Shown here piece after piece: positions 25,457 through 33,583 of a stretch of DNA of 64,000 nt. The notes under the pieces are model-generated. The model saw nothing but the letters and a program-made list of their open reading frames with translations, was not told the DNA's origin and did not search any database. This stretch comes from Dokdonia sp. PRO95 (GTDB lineage Bacteria > Bacteroidota > Bacteroidia > Flavobacteriales > Flavobacteriaceae), in contig NZ_CM001837.1 in assembly GCF_000355805.1 (NCBI RefSeq), positions 1,189,408 to 1,253,407 of the forward strand, read 5' to 3'. The translations under genes and the position numbers were made by a program. Within the stretch, counting starts at the first letter, position 1, and each line of letters starts with the position of its first letter.

Positions 25457-25624
25457 ATTAAAACAAAGGCCTGTCATACTTGTAACAAAGAAATAACTGT
25501 AGCTTTTAGAGCAAGGTTAAATCACGCCAAAGAGTGGGTTTTTATATGTGAAACATGTTGCAATAAACATCGTTATGAAGAAGGTTACACCTATGGTGGA
25601 ACATGGAAAGGGAAGAGGCATTAA
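25457..25624 (+). CDS. Small zinc-ribbon protein, apparent AUU start
   Basis: A 55-codon frame with two zinc knuckles: C-H-T-C (residues 6-9) and C-E-T-C-C (31-35), between them V-A-F-R-A-R-L and E-W-V-F-I-C, and a C-terminal Y-T-Y-G-G-T-W-K-G-K-R. Paired Cys-x2-Cys motifs and the Y-G-G-T-W-K ending look like a real small protein of Flavobacteriaceae. The frame opens after a TAA at 25448-25450 and has no ATG, GTG or TTG before the first Cys pair; ATT at 25457 (I/M-K-T-K-A-C) is the only sensible start. The alternative is a gene killed by a start-codon mutation. Function unknown. Confidence 0.6.
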   Translation: MKTKACHTCNKEITVAFRARLNHAKEWVFICETCCNKHRYEEGYTYGGTWKGKRH

Positions 25625-25678
25625 CATGTAAACTGTAACAATCTAGTAATAGCTAGGTCTCTATATCAAACAAAAACA

Positions 25679-26356
25679 ATGAATATGAAATTTATATATA
25701 CCATAGTAGCGCTAGTAATTACAGCAACAGCATTTGCTCAAAATCCAGTTACAAAAGACGTAGGAGATTTTACAGAAGTAAAAGTGTATGATCGCATTGT
25801 AGTAAATCTTGTAAAGTCTACCGAAAATAAAGTTATTATTACGGGAGAAGATGTAAGCCAAGTTAATGTGGTAAACAAAGACGGAACGTTAAAGATTAAA
25901 ATGGATCTTGATCTTATTTTTGACGGAAACAAAACTTTTGTACATGTGCATTACAACAACCTGCAAGTAATAGATGGAAATGAAGGAGCTGTTATTACCT
26001 CAAATGAGCTTATAGAGCAAGACAAAATTGAAATCAAAATGCAAGAAGGAGCTCGCGTTAAAGTAGGTTTACAAGTACGAGAAGCTCTTTTAAGGGCAGT
26101 TACAGGTGGTGTAATAGAAGCAAGCGGTCAAGCAAGCCTGCAGAAGGTAAAAGTAAACACAGGAGGCATTTATGAAGGTAGAGATCTTGAGACAGAAACA
26201 GCAGAGATATTTGTACAAGCAGGAGGAGAGGTAGAAGCTTATGCTAGTAAACTAGCAGATCTAACAATAAGAGCTGGTGGAGATATTGTGATTTATGGTA
26301 ACCCAGCAGAGGTAAAGCGTCGTCGTACTTTTGGAGGACGTATCAAAATAATGTAA
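25679..26356 (+). CDS. Secreted head-GIN domain (DUF2807) protein
   Basis: 225 residues. A Sec signal peptide ends A-T-A-F-A-Q (cleavage about residue 20). The rest is a repetitive beta-helix-like domain typical of DUF2807 (F-T-E-V-K-V-Y-D-R-I-V-V-N-L-V near the start, then alternating G-rich turns). These exported proteins are abundant in Bacteroidota and called auto-transporter adhesin heads; direct function is unproven. The start is M-N-M-K; the second Met (25685) is equally possible. Confidence 0.85.
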   Translation: MNMKFIYTIVALVITATAFAQNPVTKDVGDFTEVKVYDRIVVNLVKSTENKVIITGEDVSQVNVVNKDGTLKIKMDLDLIFDGNKTFVHVHYNNLQVIDGNEGAVITSNELIEQDKIEIKMQEGARVKVGLQVREALLRAVTGGVIEASGQASLQKVKVNTGGIYEGRDLETETAEIFVQAGGEVEAYASKLADLTIRAGGDIVIYGNPAEVKRRRTFGGRIKIM

Positions 26357-26430
26357 GTAATTAAGACTGTAGTGCAATCAATCAAAATGATTTGAAATAC
26401 ACTTTAATCTTTAAATGATTAGATATATAC

Positions 26431-26463
26431 AAAGGATGTTTACATACGTAGGCATCCTTTTCT
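26431..26463 (+). terminator. Probable rho-independent terminator
   Basis: Arms aaaggatg and catccttt with a 14-base loop, followed by a T-rich run, 75 bases after the DUF2807 gene. Confidence 0.55.
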
Positions 26464-26483
26464 TTTTACTGTATGCTTTTGTC

Positions 26484-26491
26484 TAACTTTG
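26484..26491 (+). promoter_or_regulatory. Candidate -7 element for LysE-family gene
   Basis: TAACTTTG fits TAnnTTTG, 17 bases before the ATG. Confidence 0.4.
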
Positions 26492-26508
26492 TGTAAAGCA
26501 CTTTCTAT

Positions 26509-27210
26509 ATGTTTCAAGATTTACACACGGCTATACCTCTAGGATTTTTCTTAGCGTTCTTAATAGGCCCTGTATTTTTTGTGTTATTAGAAACGGCAGC
26601 TACCAAAGGTTTTAGAGCTGCACTTACCTTTGACATAGGTGTTATTATTGCAGATATTGTTTTTATAGTAGTTGCATATTTAAGTAGTTATCAATTACTA
26701 GAAAATTTAAGTAATCAGCCGGGTCTTTATGTTTTTGGAGGAGCGATTTTAATCGTATACGGACTTACTATTTACCTCAAAAAACCAACAAGAGATGCAC
26801 TTGACCCTAATAGGGCAAAAGTGAAGAAAGGTGGTTACTTACAGCTTTTTATAAAAGGATTTTTACTCAATTTTATAAATATAGGTGTACTTGTTTTCTG
26901 GCTAGGTATCTTAATAATTGTAGGTCCTACGGTAGAGAATGATGGTGAACGCCTATTGGGTTTCTTTATTGGGATGATAGGTGCTTATCTTATTACAGAC
27001 ATAGGTAAAATAGTGCTTGCAAAACAACTCAAGCGCTACCTTACACCACGTAGAATTTTTAAAGTAAAGAAATCATTAGGTCTTATTCTTATCTTTTGTG
27101 GTCTTGTACTAGTAACAAAAGGTTTTGTTCCTTCAGATGAGTTTAATATCCAGCAAGAGATGGAGCGTTTTCAAGAGATTCCAGAAGTCAAACCAGACAC
27201 TATCCATTAA
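26509..27210 (+). CDS. LysE family amino-acid exporter
   Basis: 233 residues with about six hydrophobic helices and the family's N-terminal pattern (I-P-L-G-F-F-L-A-F-L-I-G-P-V-F-F, then K-G-F-R-A-A-L-T-F-D-I-G). A Lys/Arg-rich loop separates helices 3 and 4, as is usual. LysE/RhtB proteins export amino acids or related small molecules; substrate unknown. A short acidic tail follows the last helix. It converges on tRNA-Cys, separated by a terminator. Confidence 0.88.
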   Translation: MFQDLHTAIPLGFFLAFLIGPVFFVLLETAATKGFRAALTFDIGVIIADIVFIVVAYLSSYQLLENLSNQPGLYVFGGAILIVYGLTIYLKKPTRDALDPNRAKVKKGGYLQLFIKGFLLNFINIGVLVFWLGILIIVGPTVENDGERLLGFFIGMIGAYLITDIGKIVLAKQLKRYLTPRRIFKVKKSLGLILIFCGLVLVTKGFVPSDEFNIQQEMERFQEIPEVKPDTIH

Positions 27211-27228
27211 TTTATTAGGGTTTAAGAC

Positions 27229-27260
27229 AAAAAAAAAGGAACTCCGTGAGAAGTTCCTTT
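27229..27260 (-). terminator. Rho-independent terminator for tRNA-Cys
   Basis: Inverted repeat ggaact/agttcc with flanking A/T pairs. On the minus strand it is followed by a run of nine T, directly after the tRNA 3' end. Confidence 0.75.
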
Positions 27261-27262
27261 TG

Positions 27263-27333
27263 AGGTATCGAGCGGATTCGAACCGCTGTAGATGGTGTTG
27301 CAGACCACTGCCTAGCCACTCGGCCACGATACC
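27263..27333 (-). tRNA. tRNA-Cys (anticodon GCA)
   Basis: The minus strand folds as a cloverleaf: acceptor GGTATCG pairs with CGATACC, anticodon loop CTGCAAC with GCA, T-arm containing GGTTCGAATCC, discriminator U73 as expected for cysteine. The 3' CCA is not encoded. It is 71 nt long. Confidence 0.95.
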
Positions 27334-27460
27334 AGTTTGTGGGTGCAAATATATGAATAGTCCCGACAAATATCGAAATGAGATATTCTTTTTTTATTTT
27401 AAAAATATCCTTTTTGTTAAGTGATTGTTTTACCCACAATTGTAAGTGGTTAATATGGTT

Positions 27461-27817
27461 TTATCGCACTCGCGTGCGCTCTACGGTAACCATCTCAACA
27501 TCTCCACCTATAGGAGGATTTACTTTTGATACTGCAACTGTAGCTAGCTGTATAAGAGCCTCTTCCTTAAAAAATCTACTTAAAATACGCTCGCATACTA
27601 CTTCTAGTAATGCAGATGGAATTGCCATTTCTTCTTTTACAATACGATTAAGTAATACGTAGTCTACTGTGTCTGCAAGTTTATCTGTTTGCGCACTTTT
27701 TGATAAATCTGCTTCAATCTCAACATCTACTCTGTAGTCTGATCCTATGGCAGTTTCCTCAGAAAGACAACCGTGGTAGGCGTATGCACGTATATTTGTT
27801 ACTCTTATTTTTCCCAT
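27461..27817 (-). CDS. folB: Dihydroneopterin aldolase
   Basis: 118 residues, FolB family, converting dihydroneopterin to 6-hydroxymethyl-dihydropterin in folate synthesis. Visible signatures: I-R-A-Y-A-Y-H-G-C-L-S-E-E, L-A-D-T-V-D-Y and V-V-C-E-R-I-L, with V-S-K-V-N-P-P at the end. The start is placed at the Met of M-G-K-I-R-V (27817); an ATG nine codons upstream adds a non-conserved extension. Confidence 0.92.
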   Translation of the reverse strand: MGKIRVTNIRAYAYHGCLSEETAIGSDYRVDVEIEADLSKSAQTDKLADTVDYVLLNRIVKEEMAIPSALLEVVCERILSRFFKEEALIQLATVAVSKVNPPIGGDVEMVTVERTRVR

Positions 27818-27900
27818 AATATGGTGTTGTTTATAAGTGTTCAAAGTTACAACTCAAAACATGATGTTGCATTTTTAAATCCCAAGGTTAAACCTTTGGT

Positions 27901-28110
27901 TTATCCCCCAAACAAATCAAAAATATTGCTAAGTGCTCCAGTTTTTGCCTTGTAAAACTCGGTGTAAGAACAATTGCGGCAAGTGACTGTGCTGTACTTT
28001 TCTGTTTGCATATTGAGCAATTTTGTTAGAAAACTACCAGTAGCGCGCATTTCACCTATTTTGTAAGTATGGTTTTGGCATTTTACGCAAGTATAATTAA
28101 GTGGTTTCAT
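27901..28110 (-). CDS. Zinc-ribbon nucleic-acid-binding-like small protein
   Basis: 69 residues with two Cys pairs (Y-T-C-V-K-C at the N-terminus and V-T-C-R-N-C-S-Y-T-E-F-Y about residue 43), matching the small zinc-ribbon family common in bacteria and once annotated as GTP-binding. The C-terminus (I-F-D-L-F-G-G) is also typical. Function unknown. It is upstream of folB on the same strand. Confidence 0.82.
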   Translation of the reverse strand: MKPLNYTCVKCQNHTYKIGEMRATGSFLTKLLNMQTEKYSTVTCRNCSYTEFYKAKTGALSNIFDLFGG

Positions 28111-28363
28111 AATGTATTGTTGTTGTAATAGATGAGTGTCTATTTTTTTAAAATGTTACACAATGCCTGTTTAAACCTTATAAGTCAGTTATAAACAACA
28201 GCTTTTGATACTATGCTTGGTAAGAGAGTTACCTAGCACAATGATTTGTATGAATGCTTTTGTATAATGATTTCAAGTTTTCGCGCAAGCAATAAAACAT
28301 CAGTTAAAACACTTATTAAATCCAACTACAAATTGATTAATTTTACCCCTACAATCATACATC

Positions 28364-30400
28364 ATGACAGAGGATAATAAATCATTGAATTTTCTAGAAC
28401 AAATCGTTGAAGAAGACCTTAAAGGTGGCTATAGTAAGGAGGATTTGCGTTTTCGCTTTCCACCAGAACCTAATGGATATTTACACATAGGTCACTGTAA
28501 GGCAATCTGTATAAGTTTTGGACTAGGGGAGAAGTACGGGGCACCGGTAAACTTACGTTTTGACGATACTAATCCTGCAAAGGAAGAGCAAGAATATGTA
28601 GATGCTATCAAGGAAGATGTTTCTTGGTTAGGGTATCAATGGGATAAGGAATGTTTTTCTAGTGATTATTTCCAGCAGTTATATGATTGGACTGTCCAGC
28701 TTATTAAAGATGGAAAAGCTTATGTAGATTCTCAATCTAGTGAGGCCATGGCAGAGCAGAAGGGAACACCTACACAACCTGGTGTGCCTGGTCCTTATCG
28801 TGATCGTACGGTAGAAGAAAACTTAGACCTTTTTGCTAGAATGAAAGCGGGTGAGTTTAAGGAAGGAGAGCATATTTTACGTGCAAAAATTGATATGGCG
28901 CATGTAAACATGTTAATGCGTGATCCCATTATTTATCGTGTGTTGCACAAAGATCACCACCGTACAGGCAGTGACTGGTGTATCTACCCTATGTATGACT
29001 GGACACATGGAGAGAGTGATTATATAGAGCAAATAAGCCATAGTTTATGTTCGCTTGAGTTTAAGCCTCACAGAGAACTTTATGATTGGTTTTTAGACCA
29101 AGTATACTCTGGTGAGGATTTACGTCCCAAGCAGCGCGAGTTTGCACGTCTCAACCTTAACTACACGATTATGAGTAAACGTAAGTTACTCAGACTGGTA
29201 GAAGAAGGAGTGGTATCTGGATGGGATGACCCACGTATGCCTACTATATCTGGACTGAGACGTCGTGGTTATACAGCTGCAGCAATACGTAATTTTATAG
29301 ATGCAGTAGGAGTTGCAAAGCGTGAGAATGTGATTGATGTTGCATTATTAGAATTCCATATTCGTCAGGATTTAAATAACATTGCTCCAAGAGTAATGGC
29401 AGTATTAGATCCAGTAAAACTGGTGATTACTAACTATCCAGAAGGGCAAGAGGAGTGGCTAGATGCAGAGAATAATCCAGAGGATGAGGCTGCAGGAGAG
29501 CGCAAAGTTCCTTTTAGCCGAGAGTTGTACATAGAGCGTGAAGATTTTAAAGAAAATGCTGGAAACAAGTATTTCCGCCTTACTACAGATAAAGAAGTAC
29601 GTTTAAAGAACTCATACATCATTAAAGGTGGTGAGGTTATCAAAGATGAGAACGGAGTTATCACAGAGATACATTGTACCTATGACCCAGAAAGTAGATC
29701 TGGAAGCGGTACAGAAGCTTCTAAGCGCAATGTAAAAGGAACACTACACTGGGTTTCTATTGCTCATGCTATTAAAGCTGAGGTACGTTTATTTGATAGA
29801 CTATTTAGTGATGAAAATCCTGATGGTCATGAGGATAAAGACTTTATGGAATTTATAAATCCTAACAGTCTTACTACTATTACTGGATATCTTGAGCCTA
29901 GCCTTAAAGATGTTGAGGTAGGTGATATATTCCAGTTCCAGCGTAAAGGATATTTTAATGTAGATAAGGAATCTACGGCAGAGCATCTTATTTTTAATAG
30001 AACAGTAGGTTTACGTGATTCATGGGCAAAAGTGAAGCCTAAGCAAAAACAAGCTAATGGTCAAGGTCAATCAAAACCACAGCAGCAGCAAAAGGCTTCA
30101 GCTCTTAGTACTATCAACAAACTAGGTAAGAAACTTGCAAATCTTCCAGAAGACAAGCGTGTTGCAACTATTACAGATATACAGAAGCTAGCAGCGAGTT
30201 TAACAGAAGATGAGGTAAAAGGATTCTTTAATACTTCGGCAAAGAAGGTGGGTACTCGTATTGCGGGTATTGAGAGTTTGTACGCTTTCGCGAAAGCGCA
30301 AAATAAAAACATTAAAGACATTGAAGGAGCCGAAGCATTTGTTGAAAAGGCAAAAGATGATAGCAACGAAATATTAAAAGAAGCAGCGTCTAAATTTTAA
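28364..30400 (+). CDS. glnS: Glutaminyl-tRNA synthetase with C-terminal extension
   Basis: 678-residue class I synthetase charging tRNA-Gln. HIGH motif as Y-L-H-I-G-H-C-K-A-I (about residues 40-49) and KMSKS-like I-M-S-K-R-K-L (about 270-276). The catalytic domain and anticodon-binding beta-barrels run to about residue 560. Beyond that is a Gln/Lys-rich linker and a roughly 90-residue helical extension not found in E. coli GlnRS, comparable in position to the appended tail of some other bacterial GlnRS. A palindrome copy lies in the extension (L-Y-A-F-A-K-A-Q). The gap 28111-28363 upstream holds only a two-mismatch palindrome variant (28277-28290). Confidence 0.95.
   Translation: MTEDNKSLNFLEQIVEEDLKGGYSKEDLRFRFPPEPNGYLHIGHCKAICISFGLGEKYGAPVNLRFDDTNPAKEEQEYVDAIKEDVSWLGYQWDKECFSSDYFQQLYDWTVQLIKDGKAYVDSQSSEAMAEQKGTPTQPGVPGPYRDRTVEENLDLFARMKAGEFKEGEHILRAKIDMAHVNMLMRDPIIYRVLHKDHHRTGSDWCIYPMYDWTHGESDYIEQISHSLCSLEFKPHRELYDWFLDQVYSGEDLRPKQREFARLNLNYTIMSKRKLLRLVEEGVVSGWDDPRMPTISGLRRRGYTAAAIRNFIDAVGVAKRENVIDVALLEFHIRQDLNNIAPRVMAVLDPVKLVITNYPEGQEEWLDAENNPEDEAAGERKVPFSRELYIEREDFKENAGNKYFRLTTDKEVRLKNSYIIKGGEVIKDENGVITEIHCTYDPESRSGSGTEASKRNVKGTLHWVSIAHAIKAEVRLFDRLFSDENPDGHEDKDFMEFINPNSLTTITGYLEPSLKDVEVGDIFQFQRKGYFNVDKESTAEHLIFNRTVGLRDSWAKVKPKQKQANGQGQSKPQQQQKASALSTINKLGKKLANLPEDKRVATITDIQKLAASLTEDEVKGFFNTSAKKVGTRIAGIESLYAFAKAQNKNIKDIEGAEAFVEKAKDDSNEILKEAASKF
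30284..30297. repeat. GCTTTCGCGAAAGC palindrome, copy 9 (in glnS, AFAKA frame)
   Basis: Exact copy in the C-terminal extension of glnS, where a change is least likely to hurt catalysis. Confidence 0.95.
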
Positions 30401-30580
30401 TATCTAGGTTCTATATTTTAACAATTATTGGCATAAACGTCTCATTTAAGGGTCATAAGAGACTTGTTTTAACAAACATTGTGAGTTGGTTAAAGAGATA
30501 TTAACCGGTTATTAACGGAGTAAAGAAACATATCAAAATATCTTTACACTCAACCAATTATTAATATAAAATAGAATCAT

Positions 30581-30955
30581 ATGAGTAAGTCAAGTAATAC
30601 ATTGTTAGCGTTAGTTTTAGGTGGTGCAATAGGTGCAGCAGCAGGAATATTATATGCTCCAGATAAAGGAACTAAAACAAGAAAGGATCTTTCTAAAAAA
30701 GCTAAGAAGGAGCAAGAAAAGCTTGTGAAGCAACTTAAGGAAACTAGAGAGTCACTTTCAGATAATGCGCAAAAGGCAAAGCTAACTTTTGAAGAAAAGT
30801 TAAATGATAGTATTTCAACTGCAAGTCATAAAGCAGATGATGTAATCTCAACATTAGAATCAAAACTAGCTGAGTTACGTGTACAAAATGCAAAACTTCA
30901 AAAAGATGCAGTGGTAGATAAAAATGCAGCCAAAGTGGAGAAAGCATTATCATAA
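30581..30955 (+). CDS. YtxH domain protein
   Basis: 124 residues. An N-terminal membrane helix with small residues (L-V-L-G-G-A-I-G-A-A-A-G-I-L-Y-A-P) and a Lys-rich coiled coil define the YtxH-like family (general stress protein type). First of three genes in a tight row (21-bp gap to the next, then an overlap) that is common in Flavobacteriaceae; likely an envelope stress or membrane organisation module. Confidence 0.85.
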   Translation: MSKSSNTLLALVLGGAIGAAAGILYAPDKGTKTRKDLSKKAKKEQEKLVKQLKETRESLSDNAQKAKLTFEEKLNDSISTASHKADDVISTLESKLAELRVQNAKLQKDAVVDKNAAKVEKALS

Positions 30956-30976
30956 GCCAAAAGAAACCAATCAGAT

Positions 30977-31396
30977 ATGGCTTTTGAAAAGTTAACAAAT
31001 AACTTAAAAGGACTCACAGATAACGGGCAGGAATATGCCAAAGTCACTGCAGAATACTACAAACTAAGCTTGTTCAAAAATGGAATGAGAGGATTAGTAA
31101 GTAGTGCAAACTTAGCTTTAAGAGCCACTTTTGGTCTTATAGCACTGATGTTCTTTTCTATAGGCCTTTCAATTGTGATAGGGGAGTCTCTAGATAGCTT
31201 GAGTGCAGGATTCTTTATTGTAGGAGGAATTTACTTAGTTATATTCTTTCTAGTGTTTCTTTTTGCTGGAAAGCCTTTAGAAACTATGTTACTTAAGAAA
31301 TATAGTAAGCTTGCCTTTAGCGAAGATTCACTTCCAGATGTTTCACCAGTTGCTCCTGTAGCTTCTAAAAATATAAACATTGATGAGAGAGTATAG
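30977..31396 (+). CDS. Holin-III/phage-holin-like family membrane protein
   Basis: 139 residues with two hydrophobic segments (about residues 53-78 and 84-108) after an amphipathic N-terminal helix. The layout fits the putative Actinobacteriophage holin III superfamily, widespread chromosomally and not phage-derived here. Second gene of the YtxH row; its stop overlaps the start of the next gene. Confidence 0.75.
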   Translation: MAFEKLTNNLKGLTDNGQEYAKVTAEYYKLSLFKNGMRGLVSSANLALRATFGLIALMFFSIGLSIVIGESLDSLSAGFFIVGGIYLVIFFLVFLFAGKPLETMLLKKYSKLAFSEDSLPDVSPVAPVASKNINIDERV

Positions 31397-31643
31397 TAGT
31401 TTTGAACAAATAGAGCACGATCTTAAAATTCTCAAACTTAAAAGACAAATAAGCGAGGAAGAAGTAAGGCTTAATGTAAACGGTGCAAAGAGCGGTATGA
31501 GCTCTGGATTTTCTCCAGTATCCTCATTAGGAACTGTCTTAGGATCTTTAATTCAAAAAGCAGTAGTTACAAAGTTATTAGGTACAATCTTTGGCTATAA
31601 GCGTGTTAAGGAAGTCAATAAGAAAGGTGACTACAAAGTGTAA
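31383..31643 (+). CDS. DUF6327-like small protein
   Basis: 86 residues from ATG 31383 (a TTG one codon earlier is less likely). N-terminus R-E-Y-S-S-F-E-Q-I-E-H-D-L-K-I-L-K-L-K-R-Q-I is characteristic of the family that follows YtxH and holin-III genes in Flavobacteriaceae. A hydrophobic, Gly-containing C-terminal half may associate with membrane. It overlaps the previous gene by 14 bases. Function unknown. Confidence 0.75.
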   Translation: MREYSSFEQIEHDLKILKLKRQISEEEVRLNVNGAKSGMSSGFSPVSSLGTVLGSLIQKAVVTKLLGTIFGYKRVKEVNKKGDYKV

Positions 31644-31665
31644 AGACTTATTTTATAAATAAATA

Positions 31666-31698
31666 AAAACCCCAATAACAATTTGTTCTTGGGGTTTT
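31666..31698. terminator. Bidirectional terminator
   Basis: aaaaccccaa and ttggggtttt arms with a 13-base loop, A-rich before and T-rich after, between the convergent DUF6327-like and SPFH genes. Confidence 0.75.
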
Positions 31699-31720
31699 CT
31701 TATGAGGTCAATGATTATTA

Positions 31721-32680
31721 TTAATCTTCTTGAGCGTCTCTATTTTTCTTATTAATGATACCTTTTGCTTCGTTATCCTTTTTCATTTGCTCTCCTATTT
31801 GATTAGAAGCTACAAAGGAGGTGATCATATCATTAAGCATATTACTTCCAGCTTGTGGAGAGTTAGGCATTAAAATTAAGTTAGAATTAGTTTGTTCACC
31901 CATAGATTGTAAAGTGTCATAATGTTGTGTTACAACTATAAGCGCAGATGCTTCTTGAGAATTGATCCCCACATTATTTAATACATCTACAGACTCTTCA
32001 AGACCACGAGCAATCTCTCTACGCTGGTCTGCAATACCTTGTCCTTGTAAACGCTTAGATTCTGCCTCTGCACGAGCTTTTGCTACTATCTTGATACGAT
32101 CTGCTTCTGCTTCAAACTCTGCAGCCACTTTCTCGCGTTCTGCTGCATTAATTCTGTTCATTGCTGCCTTTACCTGTAAATCTGGATCAATGTCTGTTAC
32201 AAGTGTTTTAATGATGTCAAAACCGTAGTTAGACATTGCTTCGTTAAGCTCACGCTTTACTGCAATGGCAATATCATCCTTACGCTCAAAAACATCATCT
32301 AGTTTCATTTTAGGTACCTCTGCACGTACTACGTCAAAAACGTATGATGTAATTTGATCTCCAGGGTTTTCTAGTTTGTAAAAAGCATCATATACTTGAT
32401 CTTTTACTACTTGAAACTGTACAGAGATTTTAAGTCTGACAAAAACGTCATCTTTTGTTTTTGTTTCTACTACAACATCTAGTTGTTGAATTTTTAGGTT
32501 GATACGTCCCGCAATTTTATCAAAAACAGGGATTTTAAATTGAAGTCCTGAGTTACGCACTCCTATAAATCTTCCAAAACGCTCCACAACGGCAGCGGTT
32601 TGCTGTTTAACCATAAATATCCCTGAGAGGATAATAAGTATGGCTAGTACTACTAATACTGGTAAAAGAATCTGTCCCAT
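31721..32680 (-). CDS. SPFH/Band 7 membrane scaffold protein
   Basis: 319 residues. N-terminal membrane helix (residues 1-24), SPFH domain (V-V-E-R-F-G-R-F, then V-V-E-T-K-T-K-D-D-V-F-V) and the long Ala/Glu/Lys/Arg-rich coiled coil (A-A-M-N-R-I-N-A-A-E-R-E-K) typical of the stomatin/HflK-like QmcA group. It probably forms membrane microdomain scaffolds. No NfeD partner gene is adjacent. Confidence 0.9.
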   Translation of the reverse strand: MGQILLPVLVVLAILIILSGIFMVKQQTAAVVERFGRFIGVRNSGLQFKIPVFDKIAGRINLKIQQLDVVVETKTKDDVFVRLKISVQFQVVKDQVYDAFYKLENPGDQITSYVFDVVRAEVPKMKLDDVFERKDDIAIAVKRELNEAMSNYGFDIIKTLVTDIDPDLQVKAAMNRINAAEREKVAAEFEAEADRIKIVAKARAEAESKRLQGQGIADQRREIARGLEESVDVLNNVGINSQEASALIVVTQHYDTLQSMGEQTNSNLILMPNSPQAGSNMLNDMITSFVASNQIGEQMKKDNEAKGIINKKNRDAQED

Positions 32681-32841
32681 AATGGATATTTTAAAAATTA
32701 TTGATGGTGATTATTGTAATCTTAAAGATAAGTAGCCATAATCGATTAAATGTAACACATAAACTAAAAGTTTCTTGATTGCCTTAAAGTTATTATACCT
32801 TACAACAATAATTAAGCATAATCCTCTTTACATAATCCCCT

Positions 32842-33513
32842 ATGAAATATCTATCACTTCTCGTTTTACTAATTGTTACATCTACAGCTATGCATGCTCA
32901 ATCTTACAGAGGTAGTGGTAACTACAATCGGATAGGACTTCAAGGTAAAGTAGCATTGATAGATTTAGACACAAAGAATTTTGATGTACAAGGAGAAACC
33001 GGTTTCCTAGCAGGTTTTACTACTAGAGGAAATGTGTATAATAATTGGGGTATGGTTTACGGAATTGATTTTTTAAGCACTGCGGTTACAGTTCAAACAA
33101 CTTCCTTAGATCAACTAACTAGTGAGGATACTCAATATAATATTATAGGTGCTCAACTTAATCTATTACTCAGTTATAATTTAATAGCAAACCATCTAGC
33201 AGTAGATATTGGACCTGCACTACTTATCAACAGTAAGATGAAGCTAGATAATTCTAGTCAAAGCACAAATATAGTAAGTGGTTATACTACTCTTACTGCA
33301 AGTGACATACAAGAAATATCTCGAGTAAATGGTTTTGGCGTCATAGGACTCACAGGAGGTTTTGAACACGTAAGGCTTAGTCTACAATATCAATATGGAT
33401 TTACAAACATCCTGAATAATCTTAACGATCAAAACCTTGTAATTGATAACAATGCGAGAGATTTTAAAGGCAATGCATCAATAATCGCTGCTGGAGTTGT
33501 CTTTTATTTATAA
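32842..33513 (+). CDS. Outer-membrane beta-barrel-like secreted protein
   Basis: 223 residues. Signal peptide ending T-A-M-H-A-Q, then alternating amphipathic strands with a terminal F-Y-L, as in small eight-stranded Bacteroidota outer membrane beta-barrel proteins (A-V-D-I-G-P-A-L-L, then L-S-L-Q-Y-Q-Y-G). No specific family or ligand can be named. Convergent with gltX, sharing a terminator. Confidence 0.72.
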   Translation: MKYLSLLVLLIVTSTAMHAQSYRGSGNYNRIGLQGKVALIDLDTKNFDVQGETGFLAGFTTRGNVYNNWGMVYGIDFLSTAVTVQTTSLDQLTSEDTQYNIIGAQLNLLLSYNLIANHLAVDIGPALLINSKMKLDNSSQSTNIVSGYTTLTASDIQEISRVNGFGVIGLTGGFEHVRLSLQYQYGFTNILNNLNDQNLVIDNNARDFKGNASIIAAGVVFYL

Positions 33514-33528
33514 ACTATCGGTAAAAAA

Positions 33529-33561
33529 TTAAGGCTACAAATCAATGATTTGTAGCCTTAA
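33529..33561. terminator. Bidirectional terminator
   Basis: Fifteen-base arms (ttaaggctacaaatc and complement) around a three-base loop, between the convergent outer membrane protein gene and gltX. Confidence 0.8.
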
Positions 33562-33583
33562 TTAATAATGTGATGTATAACAA

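Noticed and set aside
31383-31643. Holin-like and YtxH genes as prophage remnant
   Set aside because: No other phage genes; this trio is a normal chromosomal arrangement in Flavobacteriaceae.
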